Shown: positions 49,633 to 57,607 of the stretch, one piece after another
Layout of the letters: each line of letters starts with the position of its first letter
How positions within the stretch are numbered: position 1 is the first letter of the stretch
Origin: an uncultured Erythrobacter sp.
GTDB taxonomy: Bacteria; Pseudomonadota; Alphaproteobacteria; Sphingomonadales; Sphingomonadaceae
Length of the DNA: 64,000 nucleotides
Reading direction: 5' to 3'
Assembly: GCF_947499705.1 (NCBI RefSeq)
Contig: NZ_CANMPJ010000001.1
Span: 1,771,501-1,835,500 of the forward strand
The notes under the pieces: model-generated
The model's database searches: none
What the model was told of the DNA's origin: nothing
Seen by the model: the letters and a program-made list of their open reading frames with translations, nothing else
Program-made: the position numbers and the translations under genes

Positions 49633-50301
49633 TCAGCTCAGCGCATAGTCCGAGACAAACGCGTTGGTCTTGCGCTCTTGGCCAAAGGTGCTGGTCGGGC
49701 CGTGGCCGGGGATGAACATGACGTCCTCGCCGAGCGGCCAGAGGCGCTGGGTGATGGCATCGATCAAATCCTGATGATTGCCGCGCGGGAAATCGGTTCG
49801 CCCGATTGAACCCTGGAACAGCACATCGCCGACAATCGCAAAGCGGCTCGGTTCGTGGAAGAACACGACATGGCCGGGTGTGTGACCGGGGCAATGGATC
49901 ACATCGAGCGTCAGTTCGCCCACTGTCACTGTATCGCCATGCTCGAGCCAGCGGGTCGGCTCGAAGCTCTTCGCTTCCATCCCGTAACGCGCGCCGTCAT
50001 TGTCGAGTTGCTCGATCCAGAACAAGTCGTCCTTGTGCGGCCCCTCGATCGGCAGGCCAAGCTCTTCCGCTAGCATCCCTGCCTGACCGCAATGATCCAG
50101 ATGACCGTGGGTAATGAGGATCTTCTCAAGCGTCACACCCGCCTTCGCGACGCCGTCTTTCAGCTTGTCGAGATCACCGCCCGGATCGGTCAGTGCAGCC
50201 TTCATGGTCTTGGTGCACCAGATAAGCGAGCAATTCTGCTGCAGCGGCGTCACCGGAATGATGGCAGCGCGCATTGGAGGTGTTGGTTTGACTTCGGTCA
50301 T
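49633..50301 (-). CDS. Metallo-beta-lactamase-fold hydrolase (glyoxalase II-like)
   Basis: 222 residues starting MTEVKPTPPMRAAIIPVTPLQQNCSLIW. The metal-binding motif HGHLDHCGQAG (THxHxDH) lies near 82-90, followed by HTPGHVVFF with HxPGH, and GDVLFQGSIGRTDFPRG. The C-terminal FIPGHGPTSTFGQER closes the active site. This is the YcbL/GloB-like type, probably hydrolysing thioesters such as S-lactoylglutathione or a persulfide. It has no signal peptide. It converges with the ArsR gene with a palindromic repeat between. Confidence 0.9.
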   Translation of the reverse strand: MTEVKPTPPMRAAIIPVTPLQQNCSLIWCTKTMKAALTDPGGDLDKLKDGVAKAGVTLEKILITHGHLDHCGQAGMLAEELGLPIEGPHKDDLFWIEQLDNDGARYGMEAKSFEPTRWLEHGDTVTVGELTLDVIHCPGHTPGHVVFFHEPSRFAIVGDVLFQGSIGRTDFPRGNHQDLIDAITQRLWPLGEDVMFIPGHGPTSTFGQERKTNAFVSDYALS

Positions 50302-50428
50302 AAGCGGGAAATGGCGCGCATGAGCGATGAATGCAAGCAGCGCGAACACAGGTCGATCCTGCCTTTGCGATTTGATTGGCGCGCTGCCAATTGCGACTCA
50401 TTGGTTTCAACTATACCGACGTATCGGA

Positions 50429-51217
50429 ATGGTAAGTCTGAGCGATCATGCGCATGAATTTGAGCAGAGGGGCATAGTCAAGCTCGAGGGAGTTATCGCG
50501 CGCGACCAAGCCATAGCGGCGCGCGACATAGTTAGAAGCTTAGCAAAAGAGTACGGGCTTTTGACCTCTGGGAGGTGGATGCATTCTCCAAGTCGATTTG
50601 GTTATCCGAAGCCATTTCGAAACGCACTCAACAATTTGAACCGTTCAGAGTGCTTTCCCGACTTGTTGAATGAAGAATTGGTCGCTTTTGCACAGAACTT
50701 GGTCGGCCAGCCGTTGGCACCAATGCCGCCGGGACAGCAAATCCTGTTTTCGCTCCCGAGTAAGGAACCTTGGTCAGTCCCGAACGATCTCTGGCATATC
50801 GATCTACCGAAACTGGGGGAACAAGCCAGTCCGGGGCTGCAATTGTTCACTTTTCTTGATGGTGTTGAGCCACAAGGCGGGGCGACGCTGGTAGTTGCAG
50901 GTTCGCATCGATTGTCGAACAGCATTGCGGGCCAGTCATCAAAACTGCTCAAGCAAAGACTGAAGAAGGAAGGCTACTTTCGATCGTTATTCGATCCCTC
51001 TCGATCCGCAATCGTTTGCCTCGAAGAAACCAAAGGCCAAGTAAACGATGTTGATCTGGAGATCGTCGAACTCACAGGTCGTGTTGGCGACGCATACCTG
51101 ATGGATTTGCGAGTCCTTCATTCGCTGGCACCGAACAGCTCTGACAACGCTCGCATGATGCTTACCTGCAGACTTCCCCGCTCAACGATCGCTGCAAAAT
51201 ACAGCAATCCGGCTTAG
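50429..51217 (+). CDS. Phytanoyl-CoA dioxygenase (PhyH) family Fe(II)/2OG enzyme
   Basis: 262 residues from the ATG of MVSLSDHAHEFEQRG; no ribosome-binding site is visible. The iron triad can be assigned as His123, Asp125 (LWHIDLPKL) and His231 (VLHSLAPN), and Arg242 (ARMMLTCR) is a good 2OG anchor; GGATLVVAGSHRLS is the PhyH consensus G.L.V.PGSH. It probably hydroxylates a small molecule in the cytoplasm. Base composition is visibly more AT-rich than most neighbours. It is divergent from the lactamase-fold gene and converges with the S24 repressor gene. Confidence 0.83.
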   Translation: MVSLSDHAHEFEQRGIVKLEGVIARDQAIAARDIVRSLAKEYGLLTSGRWMHSPSRFGYPKPFRNALNNLNRSECFPDLLNEELVAFAQNLVGQPLAPMPPGQQILFSLPSKEPWSVPNDLWHIDLPKLGEQASPGLQLFTFLDGVEPQGGATLVVAGSHRLSNSIAGQSSKLLKQRLKKEGYFRSLFDPSRSAIVCLEETKGQVNDVDLEIVELTGRVGDAYLMDLRVLHSLAPNSSDNARMMLTCRLPRSTIAAKYSNPA

Positions 51218-51236
51218 TGCCAGCGAAAAGCTACGG

Positions 51237-51911
51237 TCATATCCGCCCTCCCTTCCAGATCACGCGCCCGACAATCTCAATATCCTCCGCCTCCACATTC
51301 ACAGGCGGATAGGCGAGGTTTTGCGACAGCAGAGAGAACCGCCCTCCCCCAGCACTCGCAACGCGTTTTACCACCAGCGTGTCACCCATGCGGACGACAT
51401 GCACACCGTCGCGAAACGGCCTCGGCGCGCGGTCGACCAGGATCTCATCGCCGTTGTTAAGCAGCGGCTCCATCGAATCGCCTTCCACGGTGATTGCCGA
51501 AAGCTGCGCGCCTTCGAAGCCCTGCTCCACCAGCCAGCGGCGTGAGAAACGAAACGCATCGAAGGCCGCTTCGCTGTCCGGCAGCGCGCCGGGCCCTGCC
51601 GATGCGCCAATGTCGAGGCGCGGAACTTCCACCCAGTCACCCTCGCGACTCGGCGGCGGTGTGGGGTCAATATAGGATTTTTCCTTAGGCGCTCCAAGCT
51701 CATCCTCCGACACGCCAAAGAACCGCGCAAGCGTGCGGCGGTCCTGCTCCTCGAGCTTCTTCGGCGAGCCTTTACGAATGAATTGCTGGAGATAGCTCGG
51801 GTTTCGCCCAAGCAGTTCCGACAGGCTGGCAAGGCTGGCACCACGCTCCTGTGACAGTGCAAGCAGCCGCTTACGCGGGTCTTCGAGTGAGTTTTCTGCG
51901 GGTTTCGTCAT
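51237..51911 (-). CDS. LexA-like repressor with S24 peptidase domain
   Basis: 224 residues. The N-terminal helix-turn-helix is SLASLSELLGRNPSYLQQFIRKGSPKKL. A linker follows, with SAGPGAL (about residues 104-110) as a possible self-cleavage site. The C-terminal LexA/S24 fold has the catalytic serine in VEGDSMEPLL (Ser146) and lysine in LVVKRV (Lys182). Such proteins either cleave themselves when RecA is activated or act as pure repressors. GGAAGGAA precedes the ATG. It is divergent from two small genes. No phage genes are adjacent, so this looks like a chromosomal regulator rather than a prophage repressor. Confidence 0.87.
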   Translation of the reverse strand: MTKPAENSLEDPRKRLLALSQERGASLASLSELLGRNPSYLQQFIRKGSPKKLEEQDRRTLARFFGVSEDELGAPKEKSYIDPTPPPSREGDWVEVPRLDIGASAGPGALPDSEAAFDAFRFSRRWLVEQGFEGAQLSAITVEGDSMEPLLNNGDEILVDRAPRPFRDGVHVVRMGDTLVVKRVASAGGGRFSLLSQNLAYPPVNVEAEDIEIVGRVIWKGGRI

Positions 51912-52022
51912 ATTTCCTTCCTACATGAAAGATATTTCCTAGACAAGTAGGATTTCGCATGGAACATTTCAGGAACACCGGGCGATTCGCTGGCCCGGCA
52001 AACCGGACAACAGGGAGTTCAC
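51912..52022. promoter_or_regulatory. Divergent control region of the S24 repressor
   Basis: ATATTTCCT occurs twice, at 51910-51918 and 51932-51940, 22 bases apart. TCCTAC (51919-51924) and GTAGGA (51947-51952) form an inverted repeat around them. Spacing of about two helical turns suits a repressor that binds as a dimer of dimers. The first ATATTTCCT is also the ribosome-binding site of the repressor on the minus strand. GGGAG precedes the ATG at 52023. Confidence 0.45.
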
Positions 52023-52232
52023 ATGCTGATCCGAGATGTCGAAAAATTCATGCGGGAACACGAAATGCCCGCGACCAAGTTCGGGCGACTGGCCGCGCAC
52101 GATCCGCGCTTTGTGCTCGATTTGCGCATGGGCCGCATTCCCCGCCCGTCAACCGAAGCGCGCACGCGGCGCTGGATGAGCGACTTCGTCCAGAGCCTTC
52201 AGTCCAAACAAGGGGAGCCAAATCCATGCTGA
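52023..52232 (+). CDS. Small conserved-looking protein divergent from S24 repressor
   Basis: 69 residues: MLIRDVEKFMREHEMPATKFGRLAAHDPRFVLDLRMGRIPRPSTEARTRRWM. The central part, MPATKFGRLAAHDPRFVLDLRMGRIP, looks like a truncated helix-turn-helix (the pattern resembles the phage Cro/XRE type, with FGRLAAHDPRFVLDL where the turn and recognition helix would be). It overlaps the next gene by seven bases, so both are co-translated. GGGAG precedes the ATG at a good distance. No known family recognised. It is likely controlled by the divergent repressor. Confidence 0.75.
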   Translation: MLIRDVEKFMREHEMPATKFGRLAAHDPRFVLDLRMGRIPRPSTEARTRRWMSDFVQSLQSKQGEPNPC

Positions 52233-52627
52233 CCAACACCATGCTCGAAACCAAATCCGCTGACCCGGTCGACGCCCCCTCACCTGCGCTGCGCGGCCGT
52301 CGCTATCGGCCCAAGCGGACGACCGCCGATCGCGTGCGTGAAGCGCTGCTCATGCTCGCCGAAGGGCGCGCAAGCCTGCTCTCACACGAAGAGAAGGCAT
52401 GGTCCTCGATAACCTTCACCGGCACGCGGCATGAAATGATGCTCGACTTCGACGGGGCCGAAGCAGTGGCAGTGGGGGAAGAGTTCATCGCAAACCTACC
52501 CGACCACGAATTCCGCATCCCCGGGCAACTGGTCGCAGACGCGACCGTGCGCGAAGTGGAACACCGATTTGGCGAAGATGAGAGGATGGTCGTGACGGCG
52601 GAGCTGCTCCTGTTGGAGGAGAGCTAG
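52226..52627 (+). CDS. Hypothetical protein in the S24 repressor divergon
   Basis: 133 residues. AAGGGGAG lies upstream of the ATG. A basic segment near the N-terminus (LRGRRYRPKRTTADRVREALLMLAEG) precedes strands such as AWSSITFTGTRHEMMLDFDG, and an acidic C-terminus (EHRFGEDERMVVTAELLLLEES). No domain recognised. The seven-base overlap with the preceding small gene implies translational coupling. A palindromic repeat begins 10 bases after its stop. Confidence 0.75.
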   Translation: MLTNTMLETKSADPVDAPSPALRGRRYRPKRTTADRVREALLMLAEGRASLLSHEEKAWSSITFTGTRHEMMLDFDGAEAVAVGEEFIANLPDHEFRIPGQLVADATVREVEHRFGEDERMVVTAELLLLEES

Positions 52628-52637
52628 TTGGATCATC

Positions 52638-52722
52638 CGTCATTGCGAGCCGCAAAGCGGCGCCGCAATCCAGAGCGGCTTCGCGCTAGGCTCTGGATTG
52701 CTTCGCTTCGCTCGCAATGACG
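52638..52722. repeat. Palindromic repeat, family A, copy 2 (85 nt)
   Basis: Starts CGTCATTGCGAGCC and ends GCTTCGCTCGCAATGACG. It is an imperfect inverted repeat built around GCAATCCAGAGC and GCTCTGGATTGC. It lies between the convergent genes for the 133-residue protein and the aldehyde dehydrogenase, 7 bases from the latter's stop. A hand alignment with the reverse complement of copy 3 gives about 80 of 85 identical positions. Confidence 0.85.
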
Positions 52723-52729
52723 AGCGGGA

Positions 52730-54163
52730 TCACGTCCGCCGCACCACCAGGTTCCGGATCTCGCTCATGTCCTCCATCGCAAAGCGGATGCCTTCGCGGC
52801 CAAGGCCCGAATCCTTCACGCCGCCATAGGGCATGTTGTCCACGCGGTAGCTCGGGACATCGTTGATCACGATCCCGCCAACATCGAGCCGGTCCCAGGC
52901 ATCGTACATCTGGAACAGGTCGCGGGTGAAGATGCCCGCCTGCAAACCGAAGGTGGAGCGGTTCACTTCGTCCAGTGCCTCATCGAAGCTGGCGAACTTT
53001 TGCAGGATTGCCAGCGGGCCGAATGCTTCTTCGTTCAGCGCTTTGGCATCGGGGTGGACATTCTCCAGCAATGTTGCCTCAAGCATGTTGCCGTTTGTCA
53101 GTGCTCCGCCGGTCAGCAGGTCCGCCCCGCCCTCCACGGCCTCATCGATCCAGTCCTTGAGCCGGGTCGCCTCGCCTTCTGAAATCATCGGGCCAACGAA
53201 CGTGTCGCGGTCCTTGGGGTCGCCCGCGATCAAAGTCTTGGTCTTCTCGACCAGCATCGGCTTGAACGCGTCGTAGACATCCTGGTGGATCAGGATGCGC
53301 TGCACGCCGATGCAGGACTGGCCTGACTGGTAGAACGCGCCGAAGATGATCCGCTCCAGCGCGTCTTCGAGATCAGCGTCCTTGTCGACGATCACCGCCG
53401 CGTTGCCGCCGAGTTCGAGCACAACCTTTTTCTTGCCCGCCTTGGCCTTCAGCGCCCAGCCGACACCGGGCGATCCTGTAAAGCTCAGCAGTTTGAGCCG
53501 CTCATCCTCAGTGAACAGGTCGGCCCCGTCACGGCTGGCGGGCAGGATCGAGAACGCGCCTTCGGGCAGCACGTCACATTCCGACAGCACCTCACCCATG
53601 ATCAGTGCACCGAGCGGGGTCTTGCTGGCGGGCTTCATGACGAACGGACAGCCCATCGCGATGGCGGGCGCGATCTTGTGCGCCGCCAGATTGAGCGGGA
53701 AGTTGAACGGCGAGATGAAGCTGCACGGACCGATTGGCACGCGCTTCCACATGGCCGAATATCCCCGCGCGCGCTCAGATATGTCGAGCGGCATGACTTC
53801 ACCGTAATTACGCACCGCCTCTTCGGCAGCAATCCGGAACGTGTCGATCAGGCGGGTGACCTCGCCTTCGCTGTCATTGATAGGCTTCCCCGCCTCGACG
53901 CACAGGGCATAGGCGAGCTCGTCGAACCGCTCCTTGAAGCGGCTGACGCAGTGCATCAGCACATCCTGCTTTTCGAAACTGGCAAGCTTCGCCATCGGTT
54001 CCGCTGCACTGACAGCGCCTGCAATAGCCTTGTCGATGGTTTCAGCATCCGCCTTGGCAGTGCGGAATGCGACCTCGCCGGTGTACTTGTCCGTCACCTC
54101 CAGATCGGTGTTCGGCTGATATGCTTTGTTGTTGAGATAGAGCGGGTAGGTGTCTTTTAGCAT
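52730..54163 (-). CDS. Aldehyde dehydrogenase family protein
   Basis: 477 residues from the ATG of MLKDTYPLYLNNKAYQP. The Glu of VLELGGNAAVIV and the catalytic Cys in FYQSGQSCIGVQRI are in place, along with ISPFNFPLNL, FTGSPGVGWAL and the C-terminal VDNMPYGGVKDSGLGREG. The set resembles phosphonoacetaldehyde, lactaldehyde or GapN-type dehydrogenases. Its ATG begins five bases downstream of a palindromic repeat, and the upstream neighbour is an acetolactate-synthase-like gene; the two probably form one transcript, and an aldehyde made by the latter might be the substrate. Confidence 0.9.
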   Translation of the reverse strand: MLKDTYPLYLNNKAYQPNTDLEVTDKYTGEVAFRTAKADAETIDKAIAGAVSAAEPMAKLASFEKQDVLMHCVSRFKERFDELAYALCVEAGKPINDSEGEVTRLIDTFRIAAEEAVRNYGEVMPLDISERARGYSAMWKRVPIGPCSFISPFNFPLNLAAHKIAPAIAMGCPFVMKPASKTPLGALIMGEVLSECDVLPEGAFSILPASRDGADLFTEDERLKLLSFTGSPGVGWALKAKAGKKKVVLELGGNAAVIVDKDADLEDALERIIFGAFYQSGQSCIGVQRILIHQDVYDAFKPMLVEKTKTLIAGDPKDRDTFVGPMISEGEATRLKDWIDEAVEGGADLLTGGALTNGNMLEATLLENVHPDAKALNEEAFGPLAILQKFASFDEALDEVNRSTFGLQAGIFTRDLFQMYDAWDRLDVGGIVINDVPSYRVDNMPYGGVKDSGLGREGIRFAMEDMSEIRNLVVRRT

Positions 54164-54168
54164 GGGTT

Positions 54169-54237
54169 CGTCATCCCGGCGAAGGCCGGGATCCAGGCCC
54201 GGCAGTTGACTGGACCCCGGCCTTCGCAGGGGTGACG
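54169..54237. repeat. Palindromic repeat, family B, copy 1 (69 nt)
   Basis: CGTCATCCCGGCGAAGGCCGGGATCCAG on the left and CTGGACCCCGGCCTTCGCAGGGGTGACG on the right pair over most of their length, with a centre GCCCGGCAGTTGA. It stands between the acetolactate-synthase-like gene and the aldehyde dehydrogenase gene, both on the minus strand. Its end nearest the dehydrogenase is five bases from the ATG, so the ribosome-binding sequence must lie in the repeat or be absent. Confidence 0.8.
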
Positions 54238-54248
54238 GCAAAGTTTCT

Positions 54249-55901
54249 CTAGAGCTTCGCGCTCAGTTCCTTGATGTCGTGGTTCAGGATCTGATCGTTC
54301 TCGGTGTAATCGACCGGGCAATCGATCACGTGGACACCGGGCGTGTTGCCGGTCTCGGCAAGCACATCGGTGAGGTGTTCGCTGCTGGTGATACGGTGAC
54401 CGATCGCGCCATAGCTTTCGGCGTATTTCACGAAGTCGGGATTGCCATAGGTCAGCCCGTAATCCTTGAAGCCCATATTCGCCTGCTTCCAGCGGATCAT
54501 ACCATAGGCATCATCGCGCAGGATCAGCACGGTCAGGTTCAAGCCCAGGCGAACCGCCGTTTCCAGCTCCTGCGAGTTCATCATGAAACCGCCGTCGCCG
54601 CAAATCGCCATCACCCGCCGATCAGGATAGAGCATCGCGCTCATCATCGCGCTCGGCAGGCCCGCGCCCATCGTCGCGAGCGCATTGTCGAGCAGCACGG
54701 TGTTCGAAAGATAAGCGGTGTAATTGCGCGCAAACCATATCTTGTAGACACCGTTATCGAGGCAGATGATCCCGTCATCGGGCATCGCCCCGCGAACCTG
54801 GCGCACCAGATGCGGCGGGAATATCGGGAACCGGGTGTCGGCTTCCAATGGGTCCGAATGCGCCACATCGGCAGCGCGGTATTCCAGCATCCGTCCGCAT
54901 GACCATGTGTCTTGCGGCGTGATCGCTTCCTTGATCTGCCACACCGCGTTGGCGATATCGCCGATCACTTCGATTTGCGGGAAATAGACCGGGTCCACCT
55001 CGGCAGTGGTGTTGGAGATGTGGATCACCTTTGCCCCGTCCGCGTCCATGAAGAACGGCGGTTTTTCGATCACATCGTGGCCGACATTGATGATCAGATC
55101 GGCATCTTCGATGGCGCGGTGACAGAAATCTCCTGCAGAAAGCGCTGCGCAGCCGAGGAACAGCGGGTGACGTTCATCGAGCACGCCTTTGCCCATCTGT
55201 GTCGTCACGAACGGGATACGGGTCTTCTCGACGAACTCGCCCAGCATATTGCTTGTCATGCGCCGGTTCGCTCCGGCGGCGATCACCAGCACAGGCGACT
55301 TCGCTGCTTCGATGGCTTCGACCGCTTGCCGCACCGCCTTGGTTTCAGCCGAGGGACGCCGCGCGACGCTCCGCGCGATCGGCTGGGTAAACGCATCTTC
55401 GGCGGCAATATCTTCGGGCAGTTCGAGATGCGTCGCGCCGGGCTTTTCTTCCTCCGCCAAACGAAACGCCTCGCGAACGCGGCTGGGGATGTTGTCGCCC
55501 GAATGCAGTTGATGCGCGAACTTCGTCACTGGCTCCATCATGGCCACGACATCGAGGATCTGGAACCGGCCCTGCTTCGAATGCTTGATTGGCTTCTGTC
55601 CGGTGATCGCAAGCGTCGGCATCCCGCCAAGCTGCGAATAGGCGATCGCCGTCACCATATTGGTCGCACCCGGGCCCAGAGTTGCGAGGAAAACACCGGT
55701 CTTCCCGGTATGGCGGCCATAGGTTGCGGCCATAAAGCCTGCACCCTGTTCGTGGCGGGTCAGCACCAATTTGATCGAACTGTCGGAAAGGCTTTCGAGA
55801 AGGTCGAGGTTCTCCTCACCCGGAACGCCAAAAATGTACTCAACGCCTTCTGCTTCGAGACATTCCACGAACAGGTCCGAGGCTTTCTTGGGTGTAGTCA
55901 T
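54249..55901 (-). CDS. Acetolactate synthase large-subunit-like ThDP enzyme
   Basis: 550 residues from ATG of MTTPKKASDLFVECLEAEG, with GGAGGA upstream. The catalytic glutamate is Glu51 in TRHEQGAGFMA, the ThDP/Mg motif begins at about 435 (ICGDGGFMMNSQELE ... LRDDAYGMI, corresponding to GDG-N26-N). Three-domain architecture (PYR, centre, PP) is intact. This matches AlsS-like or catabolic acetolactate synthases more than anabolic IlvB, and there is no regulatory small subunit nearby. It may decarboxylate pyruvate and release acetolactate or an acetaldehyde-like product. It is the first gene of a unit with an aldehyde dehydrogenase. Confidence 0.88.
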   Translation of the reverse strand: MTTPKKASDLFVECLEAEGVEYIFGVPGEENLDLLESLSDSSIKLVLTRHEQGAGFMAATYGRHTGKTGVFLATLGPGATNMVTAIAYSQLGGMPTLAITGQKPIKHSKQGRFQILDVVAMMEPVTKFAHQLHSGDNIPSRVREAFRLAEEEKPGATHLELPEDIAAEDAFTQPIARSVARRPSAETKAVRQAVEAIEAAKSPVLVIAAGANRRMTSNMLGEFVEKTRIPFVTTQMGKGVLDERHPLFLGCAALSAGDFCHRAIEDADLIINVGHDVIEKPPFFMDADGAKVIHISNTTAEVDPVYFPQIEVIGDIANAVWQIKEAITPQDTWSCGRMLEYRAADVAHSDPLEADTRFPIFPPHLVRQVRGAMPDDGIICLDNGVYKIWFARNYTAYLSNTVLLDNALATMGAGLPSAMMSAMLYPDRRVMAICGDGGFMMNSQELETAVRLGLNLTVLILRDDAYGMIRWKQANMGFKDYGLTYGNPDFVKYAESYGAIGHRITSSEHLTDVLAETGNTPGVHVIDCPVDYTENDQILNHDIKELSAKL

Positions 55902-55995
55902 TGCGGGTTCCTCCTGAATCGGCCTGCCCAAAGACAATGGGCGAGCATGATGTTGGTTTCGTGGCAGAGTCGCCCGAGGTTACTGTGGCAACTGG

Positions 55996-56955
55996 TTAGT
56001 AACCGCGAATGGGGTCGAAAACGGGCGCAACCGGCTCTCCGCGCCGAAACTTGTCGAGATTGTCGAGAAAGCGCTCAGCGCTGCGAATGAACATTTTGTC
56101 CTGCGCACGGCCCGACAGGTGCATTGAGATATGGGCATTGTCGAGCGTCCAGAGTTTGTGGTCTTCTGGCAGAGGTTCGGGCGTGGTTACGTCGAGAAAC
56201 GCTCCGCCGATTTTCTTGCTCTCCAGCGCCCCAATCAAAGCCGATTGGTCGATCACACTGCCGCGCGCGATATTCACGATCACCGCGTCAGATTTCATCG
56301 CTGCCAGCTCGTCCGTTCCGATCATGCCTTCGGTTTCAGGCGTGGCGGGGACGGCCAAGACCACCCAATCAAATTCACCGAGCTTGCCGCGCCATTCGTC
56401 GGGACTAAGCACTCCTTCACCGCCGCTGCGTCGAACGACGGTGACATCGACATCGAACGCTTCCAGCCGCGGCTGGATCAATTTCCCGATTGCACCATAG
56501 CCCAGCAGAAGCGCCTTTGACCCTGCCAGTTCGCGCTTACCCGGACTGTCGAGCAACCATTCGCGCCGCTCCTGCGCACGCACCACCTCGCGATAGCCTT
56601 TGGCGATGTTGAGCATCCCCATCACCACATATTCAGCGATTGTAATCGCATTGATGCCTGCGCCGTTTGTCACAGTAATCCCGCGTTCGATCAGCACGTC
56701 CATCGGCAGGAAATCGAGGCCCGCATAGATCGAATTGAGCCATTTGAGCTTGGTCGCTGCGCGCAAGGTCGCCGCCATCGCCTCCTGCTCGTACATATCG
56801 AACCACCCGATCTCGGCCTCGGGCACAGCTTCGAGCGCCTCCTCCTTGGTCATGAACCAACGAATGTCGAGATCGTCTGGCAGTCGCGGTTCGAGCAGCG
56901 GGCGGATCAAGCCGGAAATTGCGACGATGGTCTTGGGATTGGTCACTGTCGACAT
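55996..56955 (-). CDS. D-2-hydroxyacid dehydrogenase (NAD-dependent)
   Basis: 319 residues. GYGAIGKLIQPRL is the dinucleotide GxGxxG motif, NGAGINAITIAEYVVMGM and WLNSIYAGLDF frame the substrate domain. The catalytic residues are Arg in NIARGSVID, Glu in DVTTPEPLP and His in HISMHLSGR, the typical 2-hydroxyacid dehydrogenase trio. The protein is of the GhrA/Ctbp-like type with substrate unknown; glyoxylate and hydroxypyruvate are common family substrates. It precedes the acetolactate-synthase-like gene by 94 bases on the same strand and is divergent from the prolyl-4-hydroxylase-like gene. Confidence 0.9.
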   Translation of the reverse strand: MSTVTNPKTIVAISGLIRPLLEPRLPDDLDIRWFMTKEEALEAVPEAEIGWFDMYEQEAMAATLRAATKLKWLNSIYAGLDFLPMDVLIERGITVTNGAGINAITIAEYVVMGMLNIAKGYREVVRAQERREWLLDSPGKRELAGSKALLLGYGAIGKLIQPRLEAFDVDVTVVRRSGGEGVLSPDEWRGKLGEFDWVVLAVPATPETEGMIGTDELAAMKSDAVIVNIARGSVIDQSALIGALESKKIGGAFLDVTTPEPLPEDHKLWTLDNAHISMHLSGRAQDKMFIRSAERFLDNLDKFRRGEPVAPVFDPIRGY

Positions 56956-57008
56956 GCTCCGCGTTTGCTGCGCTTGACTTGCTTCGATGGCGCTGCACTA
57001 GTCGCCGC

Positions 57009-57605
57009 ATGCTTGCAAGCCACTGCGTAATTGATGGGTTTCTAGGAGTAGAGGCCTCGGCCGAATTGCTCGATTTTGCGTTGTCGAACGAAGCGGGCTT
57101 CGAACCGACCGCCGTGTACAATTCTGACCATGGCTGGGGCGTGCGGAGCAAGAGCCGCAAGTCGGTCCGTTTTACAGGCGACTGGAAACCTCGGCGCAAG
57201 GCATTTCGCAAGGTCATCGAAGATCGCCTCGAAGAGGTCGTTGACGGTGCGGGATGCGCAGGCTTCCGGCCCGACAAGATGGAGTTTGAACTGGTCGCGA
57301 CGGGCGACGGGGGGCATTTCATCCGCCATATCGACACGCTGACCAACCGAAAGGAGTCGGAGACCGATCGAATCGTGAGCGCCGTCTATTACTTCCACCG
57401 CGAACCGCCGCGCTTCAAGGGCGGCGAGCTGATCATGCACGCGCTGGCGGGGGACGAAACTTTGCTGATCGAACCGAAGCACGACAGGCTGGTCATCTTT
57501 TCCTCGATCGCTCCGCACGAGGTGAACCTAACCACGGTTCCCAGCGATGCCTTCGAAGACTCGCGCTTTTCGGTCAATTGTTGGCTGCACCGCGACCGGG
57601 TGTAG
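57009..57605 (+). CDS. 2OG-Fe(II) oxygenase, prolyl-4-hydroxylase-like
   Basis: 198 residues from the ATG of MLASHCVIDGFLGVEASAELL. The beta-helix core shows FELVATGDGGHFIRHIDTLTN with HxD (His-Ile-Asp), APHEVNLTTVPSDAF with distal His, and SRFSVNCWLHRDRV with the Arg likely to bind 2-oxoglutarate. FKGGELIMHAL is typical of P4H-like members (CFNGGEL). It probably hydroxylates proline or another residue in the cytoplasm. It is divergent from the dehydrogenase and converges with cysS with two bases between stops. Confidence 0.85.
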   Translation: MLASHCVIDGFLGVEASAELLDFALSNEAGFEPTAVYNSDHGWGVRSKSRKSVRFTGDWKPRRKAFRKVIEDRLEEVVDGAGCAGFRPDKMEFELVATGDGGHFIRHIDTLTNRKESETDRIVSAVYYFHREPPRFKGGELIMHALAGDETLLIEPKHDRLVIFSSIAPHEVNLTTVPSDAFEDSRFSVNCWLHRDRV

Positions 57606-57607
57606 AC

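Noticed and set aside
51237..52627. Prophage remnant around the S24 repressor
   Set aside because: No integrase, terminase, capsid or tail genes are near; flanking genes are chromosomal metabolic genes. Kept only as a regulatory module of interest.
54912..56090. Long plus-strand open frame opposite the acetolactate-synthase-like gene
   Set aside because: His/Arg/Cys-rich, no start context, and completely inside a well-supported minus-strand gene.
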